Positions 34,754 to 46,599 of a DNA stretch of 64,000 bases are shown piece after piece. The stretch is from Phytoseiulus persimilis (Eukaryota; Arthropoda; Arachnida; Mesostigmata; Phytoseiidae): contig CM075104.1 of the NCBI GenBank assembly GCA_037576195.1, positions 18,740,211-18,804,210 on the forward strand, written 5' to 3'. Position numbers and translations under genes: made by a program. The notes under the pieces were generated by a model. That model was not told the origin of the DNA and ran no database searches. It saw only the letters and a list, made by a program, of their open reading frames with translations. The number at the start of each line of letters is the position of its first letter. The stretch's first letter is position 1.

Positions 34754-35879
34754 CGAGCCTGGAAATCGAAGATCCTCATCGACCGCGACGGGAGGTCAAC
34801 TCGACAGAGATGAATCTGACCGATATGCTTGAAATGGCGACAACTGCTTCACATGTCCCTCACCCGTGACCATCGACAGTCAAGTCCATCTGCGTCGGAG
34901 TGATCAACGCAATCCGAGCTGGTGATGGAACCTACGATTGTCGAGTGAAAACAGAGGAAAGAAATCGAGAATTAAAGTGCTCCAGGTCTTGGATTGTTGC
35001 TCTTAGCGGGGGATGCATGTCATCCTCCAACTTCCACCTCGAGCGCCCAGCTCTGGCCAAATGTTGGGGCCGGAATCAGTTCCAAATTCTCATGGAGGGA
35101 CCTCGGAGGGGATCATCCTCTTAGAGGCGACCGAGAGGAGAAGTCCGAGTGCGGGGTGCATTGTTCTTCGACACTTTTGATGCCAATAGTAAACAACGTG
35201 GAGGTCCGGAGTGAGATCGTGCTCGACCGCCTCTTCATCTCGGGATCCTTCATTTTCCATGATTCTGAAATGGTAACAAATCGAACATCATCCTCTGAGC
35301 AGAATACTCCCAGTGTCCTCGCTTTCTGGGTGAAGTTGGAGTCGGTTAACAGGAATCGTCAAGCTCAACAGATATGGCGGCCGTAACGGAGCTGCAAGCA
35401 GACGAACAGTCGGATTACGAATGAGGCATGATTGAATCTCCGCATAGTTCTCCCTGGTACGCTCGGAGGTATCTTCAGTCTATTACTCGAACCTTCTGGT
35501 CGGCCCGGCAGTATGCTTTAGCCTGCAGAACTTGAGAAGTGGATGAAAATATCAGCAGTTTATCACAACAACGTCATTTTCTCCCTAACCTTCCTTCAGC
35601 ACGCAGCCTCTCAAGTTGATGTATCCGCTGCTCCAGGTCGGTGACGCAGAACTGGAATCTCTCCAGCTCCGAAGGGTGTGCCTGACCCGAGAAATCCCAT
35701 CGATGCGGCTTAGTTGCCATCAACCCGCCAGTCGGGATCAGTGTATAGAAAGTTCGGTTTCGTGTCGAGACAGTCATCGAAGTATTCAAGAACTATTATG
35801 TCCCTTCTCGAAGACCACCAAAGCGTACTACAGAATTGACAGAGACATTCTCTGGGATTCCCTAGCAGAAATGGGAATG

Positions 35880-36900
35880 AGCGAGTGTTGGATTGGGATG
35901 CGGCAACGCCAGCCTCCATAAACAGAACAAAAATGACCGTAGGCAGTGACGTAGCCAGACAACGAGCCAATCTTGTAGCGAGTGAAGGCTCTTTTTCAAC
36001 CCCGCGAAGAGCCGCCGTCGAATTCTCACGACAGGGTTCAGACGACCACAGCATCCTGGGAGTACAAGGGGTAGCCCTCTCACTTATCAACCAGAACAAG
36101 GACTCTTGAGTCACACTGTCCGACGGCGGAAGATACTTCAGCGAACAACAATGTGTCTGGCAAAATGGAGCCACCCACCTGGTCACGTCCTCCAACTCGG
36201 GAGCTGTCACATCAAAAAAACTGCAGGAAGTATTCGGGAATGCCCAGCGTGATGGAGATCGCTGGCACCCCGGGCCACAAAGTAGCCAATGAGTTCACGC
36301 CGGGTGAGCTAGGATTGTGTCAATTCGATCCCAGAGAATGCCGAAGCAAACTCAACCAGATACGCGAAAGAATCTCCAGTCCATGCCAAACTAGAGATCG
36401 TCAGAGAAATTTCCCAACACGATGGATATTCTCGGAATACAGCATGAGTTTCTGCGCCAGAATTCAGGCACTAAGTCATAAATCAGGCCGCGACAAGATC
36501 GAACCATTAGTGTCGAATCAAGGAGTACCAGCTCGGAATGCATGAGAATCACAGATTGGAAAGAGAGCTGAAAGATGCAGCAGCGTAGCTGCAGGCGAGA
36601 TATGATCATAAAAACGAGCTGGACACTGTACCTTAGAGAGGAATCTACTCCGATTAAAGATCTTACCACTGCGTTATTCGGAGAAGAGACGCTCTTTCAG
36701 TCTCAGCCGTAGCGGAAATGTCCCCAGCTAGAGGGCCTTCCGGGTAACAGAACAAGAAGACAAGGCTTGGTCTTCGAATGTTACGACACATTCTACACAG
36801 ACGATGTTCTCATCGGAGCACGAGGTCTCCTAGACGGACCCCGCTCGGAGCTGTTCTTCGGAGTACAGTGGGCGGATTTCGGAAATCGTCGAATGTACCT
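35880..36900 (+). mobile_element. Relic of a second Ty3/gypsy-like integrase region
   Basis: On plus near 36118-36210 the reading SDGGRYFSEQQ…NGATHLVTSSNSGAV resembles the SDNG…F…GxxHxxxS…NG core of a retroviral-type integrase. The second Asp and the His are kept, but the usual NGxAE catalytic Glu is lost. Later short stretches (LQARYDHKNEL near 36585) resemble the linker after the core. Many stops and frame changes interrupt it. Overlapping minus frames (36210-35710) have no domain I recognise. A relic identified only by motif, so I keep confidence low. Confidence 0.4.
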
Positions 36901-36979
36901 GTATTCCTCGACTATCCACTGGCGCTAAGTGATTGGCTCTTTGGCTTTCTGTTTCGTTTCAGATATATATTCACGAAAA

Positions 36980-37158
36980 TGGCGGTTTTACCCCTCGAAT
37001 TGATTGGGCTGGCCAATTTTCCGCGGGCGGTGCAGCTGGGCTCGCTCGGCTCGATAGAGGAGCGATACATATCAGACGAAAAGTGCCCGGTGTTACCACC
37101 ATCCCGCTCTCATCCGGGGAGAGCCAACGAGCCGGAAAATGAAAAAATGTCGCCGTAA
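36980..37158 (+). CDS. Unrecognised short ORF after an acceptor-like site
   Basis: A good acceptor (TTTCGTTTCAG) ends just upstream at about 36961. An ATG at about 36979 opens a 59-codon frame starting MAVLPLELIGLANFPRAVQL and ending …NEPENEKMSP. Overlapping frames on both strands are also open over the same GC-rich stretch, so the coding frame is ambiguous. I recognise no domain. It may be an exon, a repeat-derived frame or chance. Confidence 0.2.
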
Positions 37159-37159
37159 G

Positions 37160-38100
37160 GGCAGGTGCCGCGGAACCCCTGAAACCTAACCGGAGAGAGT
37201 TCTGTAGCGTCTCTGAGAAATCAACAATGGAGGTTTCGTCCATTCACGCCTGACTGGGTCGTCTCAGAAGCGAGCACGTTTTTTTGAAGCGTCTGATGCG
37301 ACCACGCTGTCCGTGTTCGAATTGTGTAATGTTAGTGGCGTTTCAAATCGGCATCCAGGGTGGATGCGTGGTCGGATCGCGGAAAAGCTTCTTTACGAAC
37401 AGAAAAAAGGCATAGTTGAACGGTGCAAACATGATTTGACGAATCATCTTTTTGACAGAAATTCACGGATAACAGAATCCTTGTTTTATTGATAACAGCG
37501 ACGGAAAATATTGACGGCTCATCATAGTAGCCGCTGTCGATGTACATCCCTCATCGCGGAGCTGATCGACGGCGTATGGTGTGAACTTTCTTGGTGTATG
37601 AGCCTAGATCGGATCCAGCTATGAACGGGAAGTCAAGCTGTTGTTCATGACAATTGTTCCTGTGCTGATTCACCCAGGCGCCTCCGGTGCTTGTGTGATT
37701 TCACAAATATGTCCAAGTCCTGTCTCGCTGAAGTGAGCTTCTCTCCGCCACGGGTCATAGCGACGGCTAGTCTCTACTGTTCAAGAGAATAAGCTGAAGT
37801 TATGCGGGAGGAGGTTTGCTGCAGAACATGCTCTGAATCGTCCCTTCGTTGAGAACATTTCGCAACGAAACGTGGTCCATAATCATAAAATGTTCATTCT
37901 GCTGTTGATCTGTATCCAAGCAACCTCGATCGAGTTGAGCTTTTTTTCACAATTCATGTCAAATCGTGCACTCAAATGCCATTAGGCGAACCAGCGGCTT
38001 TCAGGAAGTTCTCTGCGCTCTGAGACTTGGGTGGATATCATGCTGTCAAGACTCGCCGAGAGCTACTGATGATCCCCGGACGCCGGCATGGGCAAGTGAT
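37160..38100. other. Intergenic, nothing recognised
   Basis: This lies downstream of the 3' end of the minus-strand GR copy 2. No supported gene or repeat was found. Confidence 0.4.
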
Positions 38101-38105
38101 GAAAT

Positions 38106-39912
38106 TCAAGAGTGTTTCATCTGCAACGCAACTATCAAGTATGTTGTGATGATATTTAGCACCTGCGGAAAAAAATCGACAGTCTGAATCCTTTACTGGA
38201 AGCCCATCTCCATCCATCATTAAAATTCATTATCCATTGCATGATAGGATCACTCACGGTCAAGATAGTTATTTTCTTGAAGGTGAAAACACCAAAAAAT
38301 GTTAGGCCGAAAGTTTTGTAGTCCAGCCTCTTGATGAACTGAGAGCTCAAACTCTCGAACTCCTTGTTCCCGTACACACGGGAAGAGAGGATTTCTTGCG
38401 GCTTGTGCGCCTGAGGAATCAAGAGCATGAAGTTGCTCTATCGTTCCCATCCCGAATCTTCAATTCCTCTCTACTAGTGATCCGCGAGAGGAATACGGGG
38501 TGAATGTCCGTTCAACGAGTCTGAGATATCTTGAATACTCACTTGTTGGTGTATTTTGGACGCTAGTAACAAGAAGACGGCAACAAAAGCTGCCTGCCAC
38601 GTGAAATACATCACAGACTGTCTGAGGAGTATGTTGTTCTCCGAGACCCTGTCCAAGCTACCGATTGTGAGTGCAATTTGTGGTACTGCGGTGACCAGCA
38701 TGGAACCGAAAAAGAAACTCGCGATTCCGTCGAGTGCTTCAATGAGACGACAACACGTTTCGTGGCATTTGATAGCTTCCTGGTAATCGAGGGTGAGGAG
38801 CTTGTTCAGACTTCCATACAGCGACGATTACAGTGTACTTCCATGGCAAGGAATGTACTCACGTCGAGTCTGCGATGATCCATCGTCTTCGCTGCTTCTT
38901 CGAATTCTGGCAGCGTCAATCGGAGAAGAGGTAACACAACGTGGAGACCAGTTATGAGAACATAGCAAGCAACGTGCAAATCGACGTTGACGTATAGATG
39001 AATTTCCAGAACGCTTGCATAGAACCCGAGCGATTTCCATCCATTCGATCGTGCGCTCAGCGAGCGCCAGACACCCGTGACCAGGCCATACGAGATCATG
39101 CTTAACGTAGCGCATAACGGCGCTCGTACCTTCCACGACTGCACCCTCAGCCGACACAAAACCGGGTTCTCTGGAGTGAAAACACTTCGTCTAAGTTGAC
39201 ACAGTCATCGTCAACGCCAAAAATACTTCTCTGGCTGTGGAGGAAGCTAAGAGGAGGGAGGAACACTCACTGATAACATCGAGGGCGATTTGACGGATTT
39301 CCGCCAAGAACGTGCGATTGCTCAACAAAACTGCAACGCGGTATCTAAGCATCGTCATAGAGATGGAGACCAAAGGTAGGAGGTACCTGGAAGAACCGTC
39401 GACGACCGCTCGTAGCCCACCGAGCAGCGAGCCTTCGAAAATTGTGAAAAGGTGAGAAATGATGCCGCAGGAAGAAGCACCTACCTGAAAGGGTTCCCTC
39501 CCACGTTGAGCTTCAGTGGAAGATAGGAGTCGGGAACCATCGAGGGTGCACAGAAGAAAATCACAGCTTGTAAACTCATGGCAAGTGACACCAAGCACAA
39601 CACCTTGGACGACGCTTCGCCGAATGAGCTCACTTCATTCTTCAAGAGTTTATGGGGGAAGTCGTTCAATCCACCGAGTTTCGCGACGATGAAGTAATAT
39701 TTCAAGCTGTAAGGAACGGACCAGTGACGGCTTCCCAGGATCTCTATTCGGTATCTCTAGATCCCCGTAGTCTAAGCGTCATCGAGACCTAGAGCGGAAA
39801 AAGAATACGCTCAGACCCACCTGGAAAGATAGTTGATGAGGTTTGAGTCCCACGCCTTCCGCGGCTTGAATATACTCAAGTCGACTTCCCTGACCGATTT
39901 CATCCGCTCCAT
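38106..39912 (-). CDS. Gustatory-receptor-like 7TM chemoreceptor, copy 2 (7 exons, minus)
   Basis: Exons on minus: 39912-39821, 39706-39485, 39386-39271, 39170-38863, 38779-38543, 38410-38258 and 38162-38106, 394 codons. Phases are 2,2,1,0,0,0, as in the other copies. Exon 1 reads MERMKSVREV…FKPRKAWDSNLINYL. Exon 2 carries FIVAKLGGLNDFPHKLLKNE and TM1. Exon 4 carries NPVLCRLRVQSW…HVVLPLLRLT…EFEEAA. Exon 5 starts EAIKCHETCCRLIEALDGIA and contains VPQIALTIGSLD. Exon 6 reads AHKPQEILSSRV…FGLTFFGVFTFKK. Exon 7 is VLNIITTYLIVALQMKHS before the stop, the GR TM7 signature. Length fits the usual 370-450 residues. It has the cleanest start of the family. Expected role: sensory-neuron taste or contact chemoreceptor; ligand unknown. 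Confidence 0.9.
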
Positions 39913-40814
39913 TCGCTTTGAAACTCCTCAGAAACCTGTTTTGCTGCTCGTAGCGCGTGGCACGATCGCGAGTCTCTCTTGCGAATTGATGTTGTGATCG
40001 ATATTTCGCTCAAAACACTGTTTTGCATTGTAATTTCATTTAGACATCGTGTATTGAGAATCGCCGACGGACACTCTGAGACTAGGGGCGTGAGGTACCA
40101 GGAGTACGACGACATCGGGACAAGCCGACAAGCTCCAAGGAGCCGAAACTAGCGGCAGCCAAACAGAGCTCGGAGGTTCCTGTCGTGAGTTTTCTCGTTT
40201 GGTTACGTCCAGTGTTCAAGCAGAACTCCCAGAGCCGTGCCTGTCACCACCCACAGCGGGTTAAAAAACGTGCGCGAAAACGAGAACGCTAGCTACAGCT
40301 ACGGCGCCGAACGTGCATGTCGGGGACACGATTGCCTCGAGGATTTGGGCGAAGAAATTCTCGCCCAGTACTCAAGCAAGTTCCGTATTAGGCGGCACAA
40401 TTCAAGCTCTGAGCCTAATATAAACGCAAAGCCATAACCGCCATTATATGGGAGAGTACTCTCTTTCCGCTCTTTCGTCAGAAAGGAGGTTCCATAATTA
40501 AGGGGTACATCGAGATCTCAGAACACATCTCCTAAAGACTCGTTTGTTAGAACTCGACCTCGATGAGATGGGGCCGGGAACACTGGTCTCAAGCCACGAA
40601 ATCTCCGACACATTATCCTGATACGGAAGAGATCATCTTGTATTGTTGAGCCTCCCGTCCGATGGATGTAGTCAGCCATTCGGGTTGAACTCCTCACGAT
40701 CCGCTGAGGAGGTCTTGCAAACTCTGAAATGGGCATTGGGGCCGATTCCTGTACAATTTCACGAGCAAAGAAAGTCCAAAGGAAATGCTTCTTTGTTAGG
40801 TTGGTATGACTCAC

Positions 40815-41047
40815 GTAAATTCGAGGTCCATATTCTCGAGTTGAGCTGCTCCCAGTTTTCTCTGACTCCAAGTTACCGCTCCCATCTTCGATGTGGTTCC
40901 TACCAGTGCATGAGAGATCCCCGTTTTGTGGTGGGACTTTATCACGATTCTCTCATCGATGCTTTCCAACTCGGGTGCAACCCACATAATAGCTACTTCC
41001 ACCGTGCTCTGTTCCCAGCTCTTGAAGATTGAGCTTTCCGCCTCCAA
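40815..41047 (-). CDS. Unrecognised candidate first coding exon
   Basis: On minus, an ATG at 41047 opens 77 codons (MEAESSIFKSWEQSTVEVAI…LENMDLEF) that end exactly at a consensus donor GTGAGT at 40814-40809, phase 2. A possible acceptor TTTCAG downstream would add about 17 codons to a stop. No domain is recognised, and a plus frame over the same DNA is also open. It may be a small lineage-specific gene. Confidence 0.25.
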
Positions 41048-41329
41048 TGCTGACTCCCCGATTCCTTGAACGGCTCGCTCATAGGTACATGGAGAGACTG
41101 CACCTGATGTGTGCTATATACAGGTATAATTGCGAGCCGAAACCGGCTTTCGGGGGCGTTCACAATTTTCGTCTAACGAGAGTCATCACCCAAGATGTCA
41201 CAGTTCCAGAAGTAATTAATTTCTCTTCAATTATCAGTGTCTGATTCCAGATCCTCAGCCAGAGTACGCTCATCGGACGAGACGCTTTCTCAGAAAATCA
41301 TGCGTTCCGGGAAAACGCGGTTGAATGCG

Positions 41330-41405
41330 GCTGTAACCGCGATTCGCTCGCGGCTATTGCGGTCGGAAACCGCAAATCATTTGCGGTTATCAACCGCGGC
41401 TGAAT
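41330..41405. repeat. GC-rich motif cluster (GCGGT/ACCGC)
   Basis: The words GCGGTT, AACCGC, GCGGCT and TTGCGGT recur about every 8-12 bp over about 75 bp, in both orientations. This gives several short hairpins. It resembles the CCCGCA clusters at 44.5-44.7 and 49.5 kb. Confidence 0.6.
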
Positions 41406-41409
41406 AACT

Positions 41410-42715
41410 GTTGCAAAGCTCAGTCAACACGACGGGTTGGGGGAGACCTTGGGTAAAAAAGGGTCAACAACAATTCTTTGCACGTTGTTGCACAACAAAA
41501 AGTTCACATAGCCCCGAGGGTACTTTCGATGCCGGTCACGGGAGATTCAACAACAGATTCAGTCGAGAGCCGGATAGGATTCCTCCAGAGCCGCTTCCTC
41601 GCATGTATCGATGGGAAGGTTCGGAACTTTTCCGCGCCATCGGGTCCTCAATTGATTCTACTAACTGGGCACCCGCCGGATAATCTCGATGTACTTTATG
41701 ACAAATGCAACAAGTTTGTGACGATACAAGGTCATATTCTTTCTCATCGACCGAAGTTTTTTTGGACACCTGCCAAATGCTCCTGACTGTAACAAAGTGA
41801 TCTGTCGGGCGCCGGACGATAAAATAAACAATTTTCATCGTCGTTATAGCTTGTCTTTCCTCGAGTGCCCAGCGATCACCGGGGCGGAAAAGGGAGGTTC
41901 AGTGGCGACACCACACTCCCGAGCTAACAGACCAATCGGTTCGATCCCCGGGGTCCGAAAGGATCTCCTCCAACTCCCAGATACAAGGAGAAAAAAGAAG
42001 GCCCGTTCCAACGTTCTCGTATCTCCTTTTCTTGGTGTAGAGGGACGCGTCATTGTCGTAAGAGGGTCCCTCTGAACTCAGCGACTTCTCTCCGGCTTGG
42101 ACGACCCTCGAGGGAGTTGATCTCATCGAGGGGGGCGAGTTCTCGCTAAGCGTACGATCGCTCCGAGACATTGCCCAACCAAGCGATAGAGAAAATCCGG
42201 GATCCGTCCGATTATCCGTTGTTCTCGCTCAGCGGAGTCTATTGTATCCTTGTGGTGCAATCACCAGTTTGAGCTCGGTCAGCCCACGAGGAGAGAGCGT
42301 GGGGCTCGGTGTGAGAATTACGCTCGGCTTCGATGCTCGGTTCCAGCCGGTCCCGGGACCACTCACAAGTTGGACTTGGACAGCCTCATTTTCTGTGACG
42401 AATATCGCGTTGGGGATCACTACCAGCATTCGAGTCTCTCACTGTCAGGAGCACACCTGAAGCACTTCAACCGTTATTGTGGGCCAAGAGAATATATTCA
42501 TCATTTAAAACTAGGCGCACGCAGCTTCAAGTCAATCGATACTCGATGATCGTTACCCGCCGATCCGTCACATTCAAAGTCCTCAACATGAACAAAGACA
42601 TCACGGACGTGGTCAACGCAGACGTGCAGTTCCTCGTTGAGGAACAATGGGCAGTCGATAGTTGTGGTACATCTCCAGCGATGTCGCAAACATAGGAAGA
42701 GTATTCTATTCATTT
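41410..42715. other. Intergenic, no supported gene
   Basis: Open frames of up to about 100 codons occur on both strands without domains or splice-consistent structure. Nothing else was recognised. Confidence 0.35.
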
Positions 42716-42718
42716 ACC

Positions 42719-42845
42719 GCGGAATGGCCGAGCGGCTCAAGAGATCTGAGCTGCCACGAGTAAGAGGTGAGAGCGTAGGCTGTTCGCTCGATCCTGGCCC
42801 CATGATCCCTTCCAGAGATGGTCCCTGAGGATCGAATCCTCCCAG
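42719..42845 (+). other. tRNA-like (class II) relic or tRNA-derived SINE head with A and B boxes
   Basis: TGGCCGAGCGG at 42725-42735 is a perfect Pol III A box as in Ser/Leu tRNAs, preceded by GCGGAA. GGATCGAATCC at 42829-42839 is a B box with a four-pair T stem (GAGG/CCTC). The spacing of 94 bp is long even for a class II tRNA, and the two acceptor strands do not pair. I therefore read it as a decayed tRNA or a tRNA-derived SINE head rather than a working tRNA gene. Confidence 0.4.
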
Positions 42846-44078
42846 AGCGGTTGCTGATTGACCCATGTGCCAAGTCGGGATTGGCCCTCAGATCGGATCG
42901 GTCTCGAGCGGTGTAACCGGCGCGCCAGTCAGATGGTGGCCCCAAGGTACACTCCTGCTTGCTTGAACCAGCGGTTCCATGAAGGGTTCGTCCTCGGCTC
43001 ACACCCGCATGAGAGCTCTCGGGACCGAAAACTGAATATGGAAGTTTAACGAGTTGAGTGACGAAGTCACACGAGGAATGATGGTAGAGAGATAGCTCCG
43101 ATCCTCGGCAAGCATTTCCAGCGGAGATGGTAAGATCACGATCATCATGAGACCCGTTCTCCGAATGTTCTGAGAACCCTGTCAAAGAGCGAATCGGCGT
43201 GGCGAGAGCTCGAGCTCTCCAAGGCAGATTGTTCGGCTGATGCGAAAACAGTTCCTTGCGCCCTGAACCCGCACGTTGGAGTACGTTGGACCTGTCATAT
43301 TGGGGAGGAAGGTCCGGGTACTCCTTCAGAAACCAGTGGTCCGACCAGCAGCCGGGATGAGGCGATTTGACAAGGATCTCCTGCGTGTGAAGTTTCTTGC
43401 CCATGCCCTAAATTCATTCTGTGAGGCAATCAAAAACGAGTTCATGTTCCAGAGTCATTCAACGCGTCTCGGACATGGAAAGCGCTGCGATCTATTCAGA
43501 TAACCGAAAGGACTAGACCAACTACCATATACACAATTCCAAAGATGGCGAACTCTCTTATTGGCGACCACGATTCGAAGAAACACCCAGACGTCATCTA
43601 GGCGGAAAATGGGGGTCTGTGGTCACAGCTCGAACCTCGAACCCAAGCATAAATGACGATGAAACGGCTCACGCGGGATCGGGATCAGCTATGATTCGTG
43701 GAGCATGCCCTTGGTTCAATCTTGATCGGATGCATGTTCCGCGATTCGACCCGACGATGTGCTGCTCTGAAACCCTGACTCCAGGGATCTCCAGATTAGA
43801 CTCGGAGCTGTATTCCTCAGTAAATCGAACGAGGAGCATTATTTCCCCCTGAGCCTCAGCTACGCTGTGTTCCTCAAAGAACGATCTCAACATCAGTACA
43901 GCGATGGCGGAGGAATTCGGAGTGTTTCTCTGCTTTGATTCGGGCCAAGTTCAATCGCCCGGTTCCGAATGTGAGGCCCTCCTGATCCATATCCGGTTTT
44001 CGGCAATTTTACGATCGGTTCACTCGAATCTCCACAGACGATCATCCTCTAGGGTTCGGCAGAGGTCCGGAACGGAAC

Positions 44079-46161
44079 TCAAAATGGTTTCATTTGCAGC
44101 GCGACGATCAAGTATGTTGTAATGATATTGAGCACCTGCGAGAGAACCCCGGAAATTCAAAAACCTCCTCGAAAACTGGAAACCGTATCCATCCGTCGTA
44201 GAAGTTCACGAAAAGATCACTTACGCGCAGAACAGTTTCTCTCCTGAAGGTGAAGAAACCAAAGAATGAGAATCCAAAATCTTTCTTGTCGAACCTTCTC
44301 AGGAACTGGGAACTCAAACAGTCGAAGTCTTTATTCCTGCAAACACGTACGGCGAGAATTTCTCGCGGTCGATGCGCCTTAGGGATGAAAGATGAAAAAA
44401 ACGGCCGTGATTCGATTTACCATCCATTTCGGTCCACTCTTTTTCCCTCAGAACTTCTTACGGGAGCAATTCAGCATCTGTTTCCCGTACGCAGGATAAG
44501 AGTTTGCAAAAGCCCGCATTTTGAGGACCGCAAACCCGCGACCTATGAAATCTGCGGGTGGCTGTAATGCGGGGGCCCGCAAATGAAAACCGCGGGCTGA
44601 AGTTCGGCGGTCCCGCAGCGCGAAGACCTGACGCAGCGATTGCGGGTGCCCGCGGGCCTGCGGGCCTGAAAATGTGGGCTCTTGCAAACCCGCAGGACTG
44701 AGATTCCTGGGAACCTACCTCTTGGTGAATTTTTGAAGCAAGTAGCAGAAACGTGGCGATGAGAAATGACTGCCAGGAGAGGTTTACAACAGCATTGTTA
44801 AGGCTCGTCGAGTTCTGGGCAATCTTGTCAAAACTGCTAATTGTGAGCGAGATTTGCGGTACTCCGATGATCATGATCGCACCCAAATAATAACTCGCGA
44901 TGCGATCCACGGCTCCTATGAGACGACAGCACGTCTGATGGCAACGAATAGCTTCCTGGAATTGAAGGGTGCAGGGCTTATTCCAGCATTGTTACTCCCA
45001 GACGACCAAAATTACTATGTGCTTCCATGGAAAAAAGCGTACTCACAACGAGTCTACGAAAATTGATAGTCCTCGCTGCTTCCTCGAACTCCGACGCAGT
45101 CATGCGGAGCAGGGGTAACACAACGTGGAAACCAACGAAGAGAATATAGAACGCAACGTTCAAGTGCACAGTGATATATGTTTGACTTTCCAGGATGTTC
45201 GCATAGAACATCAACGATTTCCATTCGTCCGGTCCGAAAGCCACAGAGCTCAAAATGCTTGTCATGGCGCCAAACAAGATCGTGCCTGTCGCAGCGCACA
45301 TGTACGCTCGTAATTTCCAGGGATGGACCTTCAGCCTACACAAAACCGGGTCGTCTGGAGTGGAAAGTCCTCGATAACTTCGGGAGACACAACAGTTCTC
45401 ATCAAGCAAACAGCTATGGGCGCAAGCAAAGCTGACGAAGCGGAGGAACACTTACTTATGATGTCGAAAGCGATCTGGCGGAACTCCGCCAAGAATGTGC
45501 GCTTGCTCAACAAGACTGCAGCGCGGCACCTGAGCATCGTGAGAGTGACGGAGAATAAAGGGAGAAGGTACCTGCAAGGAAAGTCGAGGAAGTGCTCCCG
45601 ATGCCGTCCAAGCCCTGAGACTCTGAATGATTCGGTGGAGGCGATGAGTTCGTAGGGATGGGCACCCACCTTATAGGATCCCCTTTCGCGTTGAGTTTTA
45701 ACGGGACGTAGTTGTCAGGAACCACTGAAGGAACGCAGAAGAATGCTATAGCCTGTAAACTCATTGCGAAAGACGCCGCACATACCAAATGGGACCACAC
45801 CACGCCGAATGAGCTTATTTCGTCCCGCAAGAGTTTATGGGGGAAGTCGTTCAGCCCTGCGAGTTTCGCGACGATGAAATGATGTCTCAGCCTGCAGAAT
45901 GCGAAGTGTTCTCAATTCTGCAGTCGTCTCGCTCCGGGGGGATGTCATCGATCTCGATGCTTCGATTCCTCAGACTTACTTGAAGAGATAGCTGAAGAGA
46001 TCGCTGTCCCATTTCTCTCGCGGCTCGAGCGAGATCAAGTCTTGATTCCTGTACACTTTCATGACCGCTTCGGTCCATTCACCGCGATAGTTGAGAGATA
46101 CCTGTTCCTGTTGGGCGTCGTGCGTGACGAAATCACGGCTCTTGCTGGTGTGTCGATGCAA
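44079..46161 (-). CDS. Gustatory-receptor-like 7TM chemoreceptor, copy 3 (7 exons, minus)
   Basis: Exons on minus: 46161-45980, 45891-45670, 45571-45456, 45354-45047, 44955-44719, 44377-44225 and 44135-44079, 424 codons from the first ATG. An inner ATG at 46062 is a possible shorter start. Exon 1 ends PREKWDSDLFSYLFK. Exon 2 has FIVAKLAGLNDFPHKLLRDE and TM1. Exon 3 has YLLPLFSVTLTMLRCR. Exon 4 has DPVLCRLKVHPWKLRAYM and HVVLPLLRMTASEFEEAA. Exon 5 has EAIRCHQTCCRLIGAVDRIA and VPQISLTISSFD. Exon 6 has FGFSFFGFFTFRR. Exon 7 is VLNIITTYLIVALQMKPF before the stop. Intron 5 is 341 bp because a GC-rich repeat has been inserted, against about 110-130 bp in paralogues. Sequence upstream of exon 1 is shared with copy 4. 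Role as for the family: sensory-neuron receptor, ligand unknown. Confidence 0.9.
44500..44700. repeat. CCCGCA/TGCGGG motif cluster in intron 5 of GR copy 3
   Basis: TGCGGG, CCGCGGG, CCCGCA and related words recur every 8-15 bp in both orientations over about 200 bp, almost exactly the excess length of this intron over its paralogues. The segment can fold into many GC hairpins. It has no coding content, although the minus frame from exon 5 runs open through it. Confidence 0.65.
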
Positions 46162-46189
46162 TATAATCGATACATCGCTTTAAACGTTG

Positions 46190-46262
46190 CCTCCGATTGT
46201 ACATTCAATGGGACACGGCTGCGGAGTATTCTCAACAGATTTTTTGCAAGCGGGGGCGCTCG
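46190..46262 (-). promoter_or_regulatory. Conserved upstream element of GR copy 3
   Basis: Read on minus, the block contains GCGCCCCC, then AATCTGTT, then GCAGCCGTGTCC and ATTGAATGTACAAT. The same words in the same order and spacing lie upstream of GR copy 4 at 56.83-56.89 kb. It ends about 30 bp before the first possible ATG. It may hold the promoter or 5' UTR start shared by the two genes. No TATA box is obvious. Confidence 0.5.
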
Positions 46263-46599
46263 AGCCCAAGGGCCGCCCCGCGGCGACGTCCGTGCGGCGC
46301 CAGATCGAGGGAACGGACTCAAGGTACCACATCAACCTGAGGAACGTAAATGGAACGGAGTTTCGGGTGGGGTCGACCGCTGTCTCAGCTCCGAAAGGAA
46401 ACTCGATACCCTCGAAAGTAGGGGTCACCAAGTGGATCCACAGTACGAAATTTCCGGCACTCTACAAAGGCCACTCCTGGCCAGGTGGTTTTGGCTTTAC
46501 ACTCGTAAAGGTAACATTTCCGAGTCATTGAGGCAAAGGAGTCGAAACATCATAACAGCTAGTGTGATCCATCTTCCGACTCCGAGCCTCACGTGCGAT

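Noticed and set aside
35710-36210. 166-codon minus frame that could be a transposase
   Set aside because: No transposase motif was recognised, and the plus strand over part of it resembles an integrase core, so the minus frame is likely a shadow.
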